The notes under the pieces: model-generated
Databases searched by the model: none
What the model was told of the DNA's origin: nothing
What the model saw: the letters and a program-made list of their open reading frames with translations, nothing else
Assembly (NCBI GenBank): GCA_964613235.1
Contig: CAZTGM010000002.1
Span: 14,761 to 78,760 of the forward strand
Direction of reading: 5' to 3'
Source of the DNA: J005 sp964613235
GTDB taxonomy: Bacteria > Pseudomonadota > Zetaproteobacteria > Mariprofundales > Mariprofundaceae
Length of the DNA stretch: 64,000 nucleotides
Program-made: the position numbers and the translations under genes
Shown: piece after piece, positions 1-9,029 of the stretch
Numbering within the stretch: position 1 is the stretch's first letter
Layout: each line of letters begins with the position of its first letter

Positions 1-467
1 ACGATGGCACGCGCATCGATGCCTTTAGCCATGTTGTGGATGCCAGCGTTGGCGGATCGTGCCGCATCGGACCATTCGCGCGTCTGCGTCCGGAAGCCAA
101 GCTGGATGACCAGGTACATATCGGCAATTTTGTCGAAGTGAAGAAGGCCGTTGTCGGCGAAGGTACGAAAATCAATCACCTGACATATATCGGTGATGCC
201 GTGCTGGGTCGCCATTGCAATATTGGTGCCGGCAGTATCACCTGTAATTACGACGGGGCGAACAAACATTTAACTGAAATCGGCGATGATGTCTTTGTCG
301 GATCTGATACCAAGCTGGTCGCACCCGTAAAAGTGGGCAGTGGTGCAACGATCGGTGCCGGTAGCATTATTACCAAGGATGTGCCATCGCAGGGTCTGAC
401 GCTGTCGGCCAGGCCGGATCAGCGGCATGTGCCGAACTGGCAACGACCGACGAAACGAGGTGTCTGA
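1..467 (+). CDS. glmU: GlmU C-terminal part (N-acetylglucosamine-1-P uridyl/acetyltransferase), 5' truncated by window
   Basis: Bifunctional enzyme making UDP-GlcNAc for peptidoglycan and LPS. Only the left-handed beta-helix acetyltransferase half is in the window. The frame is open from base 3, so the gene starts upstream of base 1. About 154 residues show hexapeptide repeats and the GlmU landmarks [28 protein letters not shown] and [17 protein letters not shown], which include the acetyl-CoA-site residues of the family. The TGA stop overlaps the glmS ATG by one base (TGATG), so the two genes, which supply consecutive amino-sugar steps, are probably co-translated. The identity is secure; only the missing N-terminal uridyltransferase is unseen. 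Confidence 0.96.
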   Translation, partial: DGTRIDAFSHVVDASVGGSCRIGPFARLRPEAKLDDQVHIGNFVEVKKAVVGEGTKINHLTYIGDAVLGRHCNIGAGSITCNYDGANKHLTEIGDDVFVGSDTKLVAPVKVGSGATIGAGSIITKDVPSQGLTLSARPDQRHVPNWQRPTKRGV

Positions 468-2290
468 TGTGCGGAATTATCGGAGCGTTGTGTCGGCATG
501 ATGTGCGCGATGACCTGCTGGCTGCATTGCAGCGCATGGAATATCGGGGCTATGACAGCGCCGGTATCTGTACCTTGCACGGGGACGCCTTTCATCAGCT
601 GAAAGCTGCCGGCAAGCTGTATCATCTGCAGCAGAAACTGGTACAGCAGCCCTTGCCAGGCATGATGGGTATCGGACATACGCGCTGGGCCACCCATGGG
701 GAGCCGACGATTGTCAATGCTCACCCGCATTTGAGCGAACAGGTTGCCATCGTCCATAACGGGATCATCGAAAACCATGTGGCATTGCGTCAGCATTTAA
801 ATGGACGTGGCCGTTGTTTTTCATCCCAGACAGATACGGAAGTGTTGCCGCATTTGCTGGAAGACAAGATGGCCTCGCTGGATGTGTTGCCGGCCTGGCG
901 CGAGATGCTGGCCGAACTTGAGGGTGCCTATGCCATTACGGCCATGATTCGGTCATTACCGGGTTCTTTATGGTTTGCCCGTAAGGGTAGTCCGTTGCTG
1001 CTGGGACGCAGTGAGCAGGGTATGTATGTGGCATCCGATGCATTGGCTCTGGCAGGTCTGGCTGATGAGGTGATGTACATTGAAGAGGGCGAATGGGGGC
1101 GTGTGACTGCCGATGGTGTTGAGATATACTCACTCGACGGAGCATGCATCCAGCACACCTGGGAGCCTTTGCCCATCACGGTGCAGGAGTCAGACAAGGG
1201 TGGTTTCAGTCATTATATGCTCAAGGAAATTCACGAGCAGCCAGGCGTGTTACGAAAAATTTTGCGTGCCTACGCGCAAGGGGAATCCATCCGTTTCGGG
1301 CAGGCAGCATTTTTGCATGAACGGCCATTGCCTGAACGTATTGTTATGGTGGCCTGTGGTACGTCCTATCATGCCGCGTTGACGGCGCGCTATTGGCTGG
1401 AGCGTTACCTTCAGATTCCGGTCGAGGTCGATATTGCCAGTGAATACCGCTATCGCGATCCGGTCATCGGCAAGGGGACATTGTTGATCACGTTGTCGCA
1501 ATCCGGAGAAACGGCTGATACCCTGGAAGTGTTGCGTATGTTCAAGCGACAGACACCGGATAATCTGGCTCTGGCATTATGTAATGTTGCCAGTTCTTCA
1601 CTGGCACGAGAGTCGGATGGCCTCATCGAATTGTTTGCCGGGCCGGAGATTGGCGTGGCTTCTACCAAGGCCTATATGGCACAGCTGGCTGTACTGGCCC
1701 TGTTGACGCTGTCTATGGCCGGACGGGCTGGTGCACTGAATGCTGACGAGGTGAACGGGCATGTGCAGGCGCTGGAGAAAACTGTAACGAATATGGAAAC
1801 ACTGTTGTCCGATATTTCCGATGTGCAACAGGCATCCCTACTGTTTGGCGGTGTAAAAGGCGCCTTGTATCTCGGTCGGGGTCCCTGTTACCCGATGGCG
1901 CTGGAAGGAGCATTGAAGCTCAAGGAGATCAGCTATTTGCATGCCGAGGGTTATGCTGCAGGCGAAATGAAGCACGGCCCGATTGCCTTGATCGACAGTA
2001 CCCTGCCGGTGGTCGTGATTGCGCCGAGGCAGTATCATCTGGATAAGGTGGTTTCCAACCTGCACGAGGTGCAGGCGCGTGGTGCAAGGGTGATCCTGAT
2101 TGTTGATTTGCCGGAAGCAGAATGGTTTGAGCATGCGGCAGCGCTGATTCGTATCCCCGAAGGCGATTATTTTTCCACGCCATTGCTGGCCTGCATACCA
2201 TTGCAATTGCTGGCCTATGAAGTGGCCTGCATGTATGGCACGGATGTCGATCAGCCGCGTAACCTGGCCAAGTCAGTGACGGTGGAGTAA
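467..2290 (+). CDS. glmS: Glutamine-fructose-6-phosphate aminotransferase (isomerizing)
   Basis: Makes glucosamine-6-phosphate from fructose-6-phosphate and glutamine, the first committed step to UDP-GlcNAc. 607 residues, normal for the family. Met1 is followed by Cys2 of the N-terminal nucleophile glutaminase (CGIIGALC), with TRWATHG and HNGIIEN in the glutamine pocket. Two SIS sugar-isomerase domains follow, with CGTSYHAAL near residue 297, SQSGETADT and the C-terminal NLAKSVTVE tail. The start overlaps the glmU stop by one base. No ribozyme-like leader is possible because there is no intergenic space, so any control acts on the glmU-glmS transcript. No clear terminator follows. Confidence 0.97.
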   Translation: MCGIIGALCRHDVRDDLLAALQRMEYRGYDSAGICTLHGDAFHQLKAAGKLYHLQQKLVQQPLPGMMGIGHTRWATHGEPTIVNAHPHLSEQVAIVHNGIIENHVALRQHLNGRGRCFSSQTDTEVLPHLLEDKMASLDVLPAWREMLAELEGAYAITAMIRSLPGSLWFARKGSPLLLGRSEQGMYVASDALALAGLADEVMYIEEGEWGRVTADGVEIYSLDGACIQHTWEPLPITVQESDKGGFSHYMLKEIHEQPGVLRKILRAYAQGESIRFGQAAFLHERPLPERIVMVACGTSYHAALTARYWLERYLQIPVEVDIASEYRYRDPVIGKGTLLITLSQSGETADTLEVLRMFKRQTPDNLALALCNVASSSLARESDGLIELFAGPEIGVASTKAYMAQLAVLALLTLSMAGRAGALNADEVNGHVQALEKTVTNMETLLSDISDVQQASLLFGGVKGALYLGRGPCYPMALEGALKLKEISYLHAEGYAAGEMKHGPIALIDSTLPVVVIAPRQYHLDKVVSNLHEVQARGARVILIVDLPEAEWFEHAAALIRIPEGDYFSTPLLACIPLQLLAYEVACMYGTDVDQPRNLAKSVTVE

Positions 2291-2316
2291 TAATTACGTT
2301 AAGCTGAACCCGCCGG

Positions 2317-2334
2317 ATGCTGGAAAATCTCTCA
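2317..2334 (+). repeat. 18-bp motif shared with the rho leader (copy 1)
   Basis: ATGCTGGAAAA, two variable bases, then TCTCA. The same motif, 16 of 18 bases identical, lies at 8984-9001 ahead of rho. This copy is in the 238-base glmS-aroE intergenic region, which otherwise holds a 10-bp direct repeat CTGCGTCCTG (2380-2389 and 2430-2439) and no clear terminator. The function is unknown and chance is possible. Confidence 0.3.
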
Positions 2335-2528
2335 TTTGGTGAAATATCCCTAGGCTATTATCAGGGCAAGATGAAGGAACTGCGTCCTGCCATCTAAACC
2401 GGACTGTAAATTACTTGCCCGTTTGACTGCTGCGTCCTGTCGGCCATGATTGAGGTTGAAGGTGATGCATATTGCAGGAGAAAGAATTTGCGAGTAATCA
2501 ATCGCCCGGGCATGAGGGCTGCTATTCC

Positions 2529-3410
2529 ATGAACATCAACGGAAAGAGCCGTGTTTACGGTATCATTGGCTGGCCGGTGGCGCATTCGTTATCCCCCGTG
2601 TTTCAGAATCATTTTCTGCAACAACAGGGGATTAATGCCGTGTATGTACCGTTTCCTGTTGAGCGAAGTGACCTTGCGGCCGCGTTACAGGGTCTGGCGA
2701 CAGTGGGGGTGTGCGGTTTGAATGTGACTGTGCCGCACAAGGAATCTTTATTCTCGTTGGTGAGGCCCGATGAAGATGCGTGTGTGATTGGTGCCGTAAA
2801 TACGCTTAAACGCGGGCATGACGGACAATGGCAGGCAAGCAATACCGACTGGCGTGGTTTTCGCTCTGTTATCGAAGGATTGGGCTTGTCACTGGCCGGT
2901 CGCAGGGTAGTGTTGTTTGGGGCCGGAGGGACTGCGCGTGCGGCCGTACATGCACTGGCGGGTTGTGGCGCGCATATCACATTGTGCAATCGCAGCGATC
3001 AGCGTCGGGATGCGTTGTTGGCGCATATCGCCACGGCTTATCCGGCCATGCAATGTGAGGGCGTACCCTGGCAGGCGGATGTGGTTGAAAGCCTGTGTGC
3101 CGAAGCTGAACTGTTGATCAATACGACAACCATTGGTCTGGGTGATGAGCCACAGACATTCCCTTTTACGCTGGCAGGATATGGCGCGGCTATCGATGCG
3201 GTATATTGCCGCGATGGTGCAACGTCATTTTGCCGGGCTGCACGTCAGGCGGGGCGTCTGGCTGTCGATGGTTTGCCGATGCTGGTCGCGCAGGGGGTGG
3301 CATCTTTTGCCTGGTGGCATGATGTATCTGGCCCATCGCTGGCTGATACCCTGGCATATATGCAGCATCAGCTGGATCGGAGACATGAATCTTTGCCGGG
3401 GTGGCAGTGA
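2529..3410 (+). CDS. aroE: Shikimate 5-dehydrogenase
   Basis: NADPH-dependent reduction of 3-dehydroshikimate to shikimate in aromatic amino acid synthesis. 293 residues from ATG 2529. A longer open frame from TTG 2472 exists, but the conserved family start (YGIIGWPVAHSLSP) lies only a few residues after the chosen Met. Visible landmarks are the shikimate-binding SLSP, NVTVPHKES with the catalytic Lys, NTDWRGF, and the NADP-binding GAGGTARAA. aroC and aroQ of the same pathway lie elsewhere in this window. pilC starts 28 bases downstream on the same strand and may be co-transcribed. Confidence 0.95.
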   Translation: MNINGKSRVYGIIGWPVAHSLSPVFQNHFLQQQGINAVYVPFPVERSDLAAALQGLATVGVCGLNVTVPHKESLFSLVRPDEDACVIGAVNTLKRGHDGQWQASNTDWRGFRSVIEGLGLSLAGRRVVLFGAGGTARAAVHALAGCGAHITLCNRSDQRRDALLAHIATAYPAMQCEGVPWQADVVESLCAEAELLINTTTIGLGDEPQTFPFTLAGYGAAIDAVYCRDGATSFCRAARQAGRLAVDGLPMLVAQGVASFAWWHDVSGPSLADTLAYMQHQLDRRHESLPGWQ

Positions 3411-3438
3411 GCATGATGCGATGATGGAGGCATAGCAC

Positions 3439-4632
3439 ATGACAGTGTTTCTCTGGGAAGCGCGTGACAAACAGGGCAACGCAAGGAGCGGTGAAATCGA
3501 GGCGAAAAGCCGTGATATCGCCATGGCCATGCTGCGTCGACAGCAGTTGACAGCCATTTCCATCAAGAAAAAACCAATTGAAATCGTACTGTTCCCCGAA
3601 CAGGTCACGGACAAGGATCTGGCCATTTTCTTTCGACAGTTATCGACGATGATTAATGCCGGCTTGCCACTGGTGCAATGTTTTCAGCTGGCCGAACGGG
3701 GAGCCGAGAAGAAGGCTATGATTAAGCTGTTGTCGGATATTCGCCAGTTGCTGGAACAGGGCAACCCGCTGGGTGAAACCTTGCGTAAATTCCCCAAGCA
3801 GTTTGATCGCCTGACCTGTTCCCTGATCGAAGCCGGGGAACAGGGCGGCATTCTCGATGCGATTTTGTTGCGTTTGACCGAATACAAGGAAAAGGCATTG
3901 GCGCTCAAGGCCAAAATCAAATCGGCCATGGTCTATCCGGTATCCATTCTGGCCGTCGCATTTATTGTAACATCCATTCTGATGATTTTCGTCATTCCCA
4001 TCTTTGGTGAGATGTTTGCCGATTTTGGGGCAGGACTGCCATTGCCGACAAAGATAACAATGGCTATTTCCGATCGTTTCGTGGAATACTGGTATCTGGT
4101 TGTGGGTGTGCCGATTGCCCTGATTTTTGCCATTCGGGGCATTTATAAAACTCCGGCAGGAAGATATCAGCTGGATAAATTGATGCTGCATATGCCGGTA
4201 TTGGGTGATGTATTGCGCAAGGCAGCCGTAGCCCGTTTCTGTCGCACATTCTCCACTCTGATTGCTGCCGGCGTACCGATTATCGAAGCCATGGACACAG
4301 TGGCAGATACGGCCGGCAATGTCATTATCGAAAATGCGATTAATGATACGAAATATGCCATCAGTCAGGGCAAGACGTTGGCTGCGCCGCTGGCTGAAAG
4401 CAAGCTGTTTCCGATTATGGTGACACAGATGATCGGGATCGGTGAAGAGGTGGGTAACCTGGAGGAAATGCTGGCGAAAATTGCCGACTTTTATGAAGAG
4501 GAAGTGGATACCGCCGTGGATAATATGACGGCATTGATGGAGCCGTTCATTATGGCATTTCTTGGTGTGGTTATCGGCGGACTGGTCATTTCCATGTATT
4601 TGCCCATCTTCAAGATGGCGTCCATTGTTTAA
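3439..4632 (+). CDS. pilC: Type IV pilus inner-membrane platform protein PilC
   Basis: Polytopic platform protein of the type IV pilus (GspF/PilC family) that couples the PilB/PilT motors to pilin assembly. 397 residues, normal length. Two T2SF repeats at about residues 65-185 and 265-390 carry the typical FFRQLSTMINAGLPLVQ and FCRTFSTLIAAGVPI segments. Hydrophobic spans lie near 165-188, 213-232 and 368-392. GGAGG at 3426-3430 is well placed for ATG 3439. pilB is not in the window. pilS, pilR and pilD follow on the same strand. GspF of type II secretion is the alternative, but the PilS/PilR neighbours favour the pilus. Confidence 0.93.
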   Translation: MTVFLWEARDKQGNARSGEIEAKSRDIAMAMLRRQQLTAISIKKKPIEIVLFPEQVTDKDLAIFFRQLSTMINAGLPLVQCFQLAERGAEKKAMIKLLSDIRQLLEQGNPLGETLRKFPKQFDRLTCSLIEAGEQGGILDAILLRLTEYKEKALALKAKIKSAMVYPVSILAVAFIVTSILMIFVIPIFGEMFADFGAGLPLPTKITMAISDRFVEYWYLVVGVPIALIFAIRGIYKTPAGRYQLDKLMLHMPVLGDVLRKAAVARFCRTFSTLIAAGVPIIEAMDTVADTAGNVIIENAINDTKYAISQGKTLAAPLAESKLFPIMVTQMIGIGEEVGNLEEMLAKIADFYEEEVDTAVDNMTALMEPFIMAFLGVVIGGLVISMYLPIFKMASIV

Positions 4633-4647
4633 CTCCCGGGCTCGACA

Positions 4648-6177
4648 ATGAGTATTTTCCTGTATCATCTGATAATCGCCAGTGGCGTGGCCGTGCTTCT
4701 TGGTACCCAGTTTTATCCTGTGCTGGTTCCACTCTACCAGCAGATGCTCGCCTTTGCCGGGTTATTGTTTGTATTCTTTTTTGTCTTACTGGTGTTTTTG
4801 CGCTACCGCTATCAGGAGAGCGTGCCCCTGCTGGGTATTTTTATGCCGAATATTGTCATTGTCGGTATCATTGTTTTTGCCACGGGCGGCATTACCAGTC
4901 CATTTGTATTATTGCTGGGGTTGATGCTGGTGGCGGCAGGTGCCAGCGAAAAGGGATATTTGACGATCTGGCTAAGTATACTGGCATGCATTGTCTATCT
5001 GGCTGCAGTGTATCTGCATGCTTGGGTGGAGCATATACACCTGAGCGCCTTCAACATCACTTATTTGTTATTGCAGATATCGGTATTGTTGCTGGTTGGT
5101 GGCGTGATGTCTGCGATTGCCGGGCGCCATGAGCGGGCCCGGGCGGCCGAACAGCAGGCCATTCTGGCGCATCGGCGTCTGGATAATCTGCATTCCCGTG
5201 TCATGGAAGCCATGCATGAAGGTGTGATTGTGGCCGACGAACAATTGCAGCCGGTAGACATGAATGAGGCCGCGCGTCTTTATCTTGGCAGCAGCGACGT
5301 GAGTGATGCAGTTTTATTGGAGCGCCTGCTGGATTGCACGGACAGTCTGAAAGCGTTTCTGCAGCATCCGGTGGGCATGACCTTTCAGCATGAGTGCGAT
5401 TTCAATGGACAGGCGATTTTGTTGACAGTCTCACGATTATCAGAGGAAGACAGTTGGGCACGCTGGCTATTTACCTTGGTCAACATCAGCTCGATCCGCC
5501 GACTGGAGCGTAAACTGGCGGATCAGGCCAAAATGGCAGCATTGGGCAATATGTCGGCCATGATGGCACATGAAATCCGGAATCCGATTCAGTCCATTGT
5601 GCAGGGACTAGAATTGTTCGGTCGTGTCAGCAAGGAGCGACAGGAGGAAATCGTCTCGATCCTGCAAAATGAAGTGCAGCGCCTGAACCGGCTGGTTAAT
5701 GGTATGCTTGATTATTCACGGCCAATGATTCCAAAGCCTGCCGTGCAGGATATGGGGCGTTTTTTTGAAGGCGTTCTGAATAGTTTGCCAGCAGAGGCGA
5801 GGCAAAGGGTTTGCCTGAAATGTACGGTCGAATATATGGATGTTGACAGCAGTCATCTACGCATGGTGGTCGATAATCTGCTCAGTAATGCCTTGCGTCA
5901 GGATAGCAGCGGGCAGCCGATTGATGTATCGCTGTATGCCGAGGGTGATCGCTGGAACTTGCGCGTTTGTGATCATGGCGGCGGTATTGCCGACGAGATT
6001 CGTGAGCATCTGTTCGATCCGTTTGTCAGTGGCAGAGTGGATGGTATTGGCCTGGGCTTGGCAACGGTATTGCAGGTATGCAAGGCAAATCAATGGAATA
6101 TTGATCTGGAAGAAACGAAGACGGGAACCTGTTTTATGGTCACAGGCATTATGTCGAAAGAGGTGATTAATGGCTGA
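4648..6177 (+). CDS. pilS: PilS-like membrane sensor histidine kinase
   Basis: Sensor kinase expected to phosphorylate PilR and so control pilin transcription. 509 residues. About six hydrophobic segments fill residues 1-160. A PAS-like region around 185-280 starts HSRVMEAMHEGVIVADEQ. The H-box MMAHEIRNPIQ has its phospho-acceptor at His308. The ATPase domain has an N box (DNLLSNALRQ) and glycine boxes (CDHGGGI, GIGLGLATV). It overlaps pilR by 8 bases, so the pair is translationally coupled. I see no strong ribosome site before the ATG. Assignment to PilS rather than a generic NtrB-like kinase rests on the topology plus the pilC and pilD neighbours. Confidence 0.88.
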   Translation: MSIFLYHLIIASGVAVLLGTQFYPVLVPLYQQMLAFAGLLFVFFFVLLVFLRYRYQESVPLLGIFMPNIVIVGIIVFATGGITSPFVLLLGLMLVAAGASEKGYLTIWLSILACIVYLAAVYLHAWVEHIHLSAFNITYLLLQISVLLLVGGVMSAIAGRHERARAAEQQAILAHRRLDNLHSRVMEAMHEGVIVADEQLQPVDMNEAARLYLGSSDVSDAVLLERLLDCTDSLKAFLQHPVGMTFQHECDFNGQAILLTVSRLSEEDSWARWLFTLVNISSIRRLERKLADQAKMAALGNMSAMMAHEIRNPIQSIVQGLELFGRVSKERQEEIVSILQNEVQRLNRLVNGMLDYSRPMIPKPAVQDMGRFFEGVLNSLPAEARQRVCLKCTVEYMDVDSSHLRMVVDNLLSNALRQDSSGQPIDVSLYAEGDRWNLRVCDHGGGIADEIREHLFDPFVSGRVDGIGLGLATVLQVCKANQWNIDLEETKTGTCFMVTGIMSKEVING

Positions 6178-7522
6178 GATTCTGCTTGTTGATGATGATG
6201 CGAATGCTTGTCGGTTGCTTGGCATGGGACTGGAACTGCTTGGCCACGAAGTGGTTTGCTGTGATGGCCCTGCAGCCGCTGCACAGGCCATGGCTGAGCA
6301 TGTATTTGATATCGTGCTGACGGACCTGCGTATGGAAGGGCGTGATGCCGGACTGGATGTTGTGCGCACGGCGGTTGAACGGCAGCCTGAAGCTAGGGTT
6401 CTGTTAATCACCGCTTATGCCAGTTCGGAAACGGCTGTGGCAGCTATCAAAATGGGCGCTTTCGATTACCTGACCAAACCTGTCTCCAGCGAGGAACTGG
6501 GCGAGGCGATTGAGCGTGCTTTGTGTGAATCGCAACAGGAAGAAGGTAAAGCAATTCCGGCTGCAAGCGTGGATGCGGAGTCTCTGGCCGGCGTGTCACC
6601 ATTGATACAGCGGGTGCGTGAACGTTTGCACAGAGCGGCGAGTTCAGAATTCACTGTACTGGTTACCGGTGAGTCCGGCACAGGCAAGGAACTGGCCGCC
6701 CGGTTGGTACATCGGTACTCAGGTCGCGCCAGTGGTCCTTTTGTGCCGGTCAATTGCGGAGCCATCCCGGAGGGATTGTTTGAGTCGGAGTTGTTTGGTC
6801 ATCGGCGTGGTGCCTTTACCGGTGCAGAGTCTGATCGTCCCGGTATGATCGAATCGGCCAATGGCGGTACGCTGTTTCTGGATGAAATCGGCGAGATGCC
6901 GATGATCATGCAGGTGAAATTATTGCGCGTGCTGCAGGAGAAAAAGGTACGCCGTGTCGGCGATGAGCTTGAGCGTGATGTAGATGTGCGCATTGTGGCG
7001 GCGACCAATCGCGATCTGCATCGCGAAGTACAAAAGGGCAATTTCAGGGAGGACCTGTTTTTCCGTCTGAATGTGCTGCCGATTCACATGCCTGCATTGC
7101 GTCAGCGGCCGGAGGATATCCCCGGCATTGTGGCTCAATTGATGCGCAAATGGGGTATGACAACGGATGCGATAAGCCCTGCCTGTATGAAACACCTGCA
7201 GCGCCTGCCATTGCCGGGGAATGTACGTGAGCTGGAGAATTTGCTGCAACGCATGATTGCGATCTCCGACGGCGGGGTGCTGGATGAGAATCTGTTGCAG
7301 GAAGTATGCGTACAGCCGCAGCAATGTGCGTTCTCACTGGCCATGCTGGATGAGTATCCGGATCTGGATGCGATGATGGTGCATATCGAGAAAACCATGC
7401 TGGAACAGGCTCTACAGCAATGCGATGGAAACATGACCCGGGCGGCAGAATTGCTGGGCATCAGTTTTCGTTCCATTCGTTACCGCATGCAGAAGCTTGG
7501 TCTGAAAGGCCAGGACGAGTGA
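6170..7522 (+). CDS. pilR: PilR-like sigma-54-dependent response regulator
   Basis: NtrC-family activator that remodels sigma-54 RNA polymerase at pilin promoters. 450 residues. The receiver has the acidic cluster DDD at 8-10 and phospho-acceptor Asp52 (LTDLRM). The AAA+ domain has Walker A GESGTGKE near 167 and the sigma-54 contact loop GAFTGA near 214. A C-terminal Fis-type helix-turn-helix ([22 protein letters not shown]) ends the protein. It overlaps pilS at the start and pilD at the end (TGATG), in an apparent pilC-pilS-pilR-pilD-coaE operon. No pilA target is visible in this window. Confidence 0.92.
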   Translation: MAEILLVDDDANACRLLGMGLELLGHEVVCCDGPAAAAQAMAEHVFDIVLTDLRMEGRDAGLDVVRTAVERQPEARVLLITAYASSETAVAAIKMGAFDYLTKPVSSEELGEAIERALCESQQEEGKAIPAASVDAESLAGVSPLIQRVRERLHRAASSEFTVLVTGESGTGKELAARLVHRYSGRASGPFVPVNCGAIPEGLFESELFGHRRGAFTGAESDRPGMIESANGGTLFLDEIGEMPMIMQVKLLRVLQEKKVRRVGDELERDVDVRIVAATNRDLHREVQKGNFREDLFFRLNVLPIHMPALRQRPEDIPGIVAQLMRKWGMTTDAISPACMKHLQRLPLPGNVRELENLLQRMIAISDGGVLDENLLQEVCVQPQQCAFSLAMLDEYPDLDAMMVHIEKTMLEQALQQCDGNMTRAAELLGISFRSIRYRMQKLGLKGQDE

Positions 7523-8289
7523 TGTTGTTTTTGCTGGGGACAGCCGTGCTGGGGCTGTTGTTCGGCAGTTTTGCCAATGTGCTGGTTTATCGCATACCCC
7601 GTGGTGAATCGATCGTCTGGCCGGGTAGCCGCTGTCCTCATTGTGCAAACTCGCTGGCATGGTTTGATAATGTCCCATTATTGTCCTGGCTGTTGCTGGG
7701 CGGCCGTTGCCGATATTGTCATGAGTCTATTTCCGGTCGTTATCCGTTGCTGGAATTGCTGATGGCTGTGAGCTGGACTTATCTGGCCTGGTATATCGGT
7801 CCACAATGGTTGCTGGCAGAAGCACTGGCACTGTTTTTCCTGTTATGGGTGTTGTCTTTTATTGACCTGGAGACTGGTCTTTTACCGGATGCATTAACCT
7901 ATCCGGGCATGATTCTCGGTCTGATGTTTGCCGTGCCAACAGGCCATGCGGCAGACAGTCTGCTGGGGCTGTGTGCCGGCTATGGCGTATTCTGGCTGGT
8001 TGGTCGGGTGTTTCTGATGCTGACCGGCAAGGAAGGCATGGGGCACGGCGATTACAAACTGCTGGCCATGCTCGGAGCCTTTATGGGCTGGCAGGCTTTG
8101 CCTTTCATTGTGTTTGTTTCCTCATTTGTCGGTGCAATTGCAGGCAGTATTATTTTGCTGCTGTCGCGGCGCGGTTTGCGCGCGGAGATTCCGTTTGGAC
8201 CCTATCTGGCACTGGCTGGCATGATCTGGTTTCTCTGGCATGAGCCGGTGCTGGCATGGTATCTGGATCTGATGGCGCCTGTACAGTGA
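7522..8289 (+). CDS. pilD: Type IV prepilin peptidase / N-methyltransferase
   Basis: Inner-membrane aspartyl protease that cleaves and N-methylates prepilins and pseudopilins. 255 residues from ATG 7522, which overlaps the pilR stop by one base. A longer open frame starts inside pilR and is rejected because the conserved start (GLLFGSFANVLVYRIP) lies at the chosen Met. The cytoplasmic loop has two zinc CxxC pairs (CPHC, CRYC). The catalytic aspartates sit in FIDLETGLLPD and GHGDYKLL. About seven membrane segments are visible. The GTG of coaE overlaps its stop. Confidence 0.94.
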   Translation: MLFLLGTAVLGLLFGSFANVLVYRIPRGESIVWPGSRCPHCANSLAWFDNVPLLSWLLLGGRCRYCHESISGRYPLLELLMAVSWTYLAWYIGPQWLLAEALALFFLLWVLSFIDLETGLLPDALTYPGMILGLMFAVPTGHAADSLLGLCAGYGVFWLVGRVFLMLTGKEGMGHGDYKLLAMLGAFMGWQALPFIVFVSSFVGAIAGSIILLLSRRGLRAEIPFGPYLALAGMIWFLWHEPVLAWYLDLMAPVQ

Positions 8290-8906
8290 AGATTGCGCGG
8301 ATTGGTTTGACCGGGGGTATCGGCAGTGGCAAGAGCACTGTGGCGAGCATGTTTGCTGCATGGGGCGTGCCGGTGCTGGATCTCGATCAGGTTGGCCACA
8401 AGCTGACAGAGCGGGAAGATGTCATACAGCGCATTGTTGCGTGTTTTGGCGATGTGGTCATTGACGATGACGGGCGACTGGATCGCCGGGCACTGGCAAG
8501 GCTGGTATTTGCCGATGCTGAAGTTCTGCAGCGGCTGAATCGGCTATTGCATCCGTTGATCTGGCAGTATGAGACGCAGTGGCTGGATGGACTTGATGCG
8601 CCGTTTGCCGTTATTGAAGCCTCGGCGTTGATCGAGTCAGGGAGCGTGTCACGTATGGATGCGGTGATCGTTGTGCTGGCTGATGAAACGATTCGCAGGC
8701 AACGCGTGGCGGCGCGCAGTTATCCCGATATTGCATTGTTTGATGATATTATTCGCCAGCAGGTCGGTGATGAACAACGCATAAAAATTGCTGATTATTG
8801 TATTGATAATAATAGCGATTTGCCTGCACTAAAGCCACAGGCAGAAGGTGTTTATCAGGCATTGCGCCGCCATTACCCGCTTGACAGTGACCGGTGCAGC
8901 GACTAG
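8286..8906 (+). CDS. coaE: Dephospho-CoA kinase
   Basis: Phosphorylates dephospho-CoA in the last step of coenzyme A synthesis. 206 residues from GTG 8286 (GTGA overlap with the pilD stop). The frame extends 10 codons further upstream, but the family begins within a few residues of the P-loop, here RIGLTGGIGSGKST. LDLDQVGHKL and the CoaE-type lid region RRQRVAARSY are present. A pilD-coaE order is common in Proteobacteria, often followed by yacG/zapD, which are absent here. A 123-base gap leads to rho. Confidence 0.93.
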   Translation: MKIARIGLTGGIGSGKSTVASMFAAWGVPVLDLDQVGHKLTEREDVIQRIVACFGDVVIDDDGRLDRRALARLVFADAEVLQRLNRLLHPLIWQYETQWLDGLDAPFAVIEASALIESGSVSRMDAVIVVLADETIRRQRVAARSYPDIALFDDIIRQQVGDEQRIKIADYCIDNNSDLPALKPQAEGVYQALRRHYPLDSDRCSD

Positions 8907-8983
8907 CAATGCCAAAGTTACCGGTTCGCCGGGGTTCGATTCTCACACATCAATCAAATCTTAAATTATTGCGCGCGGAGCGC

Positions 8984-9001
8984 ATGCTGGAAAACGTCTC
9001 A
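8984..9001 (+). repeat. 18-bp motif shared with the glmS-aroE spacer (copy 2), in the rho leader
   Basis: ATGCTGGAAAA, CG, TCTCA, ending 28 bases before the rho start codon. It matches 16 of 18 bases with 2317-2334. Bacterial rho genes are often autoregulated in the leader, so a control role is possible but unproven. Confidence 0.3.
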
Positions 9002-9029
9002 GGTTTTTCATTTATCAGTTGGAGCGTAC

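Noticed and set aside
3640..4668. 342-codon minus-strand frame opposite pilC
   Set aside because: Low-complexity His/Asn/Gln composition and full overlap with a clear PilC gene.
8907..8945. tRNA T-arm-like GGTTCGATTC after coaE
   Set aside because: The flanking bases do not pair into a T stem, and no anticodon or acceptor arm is present.
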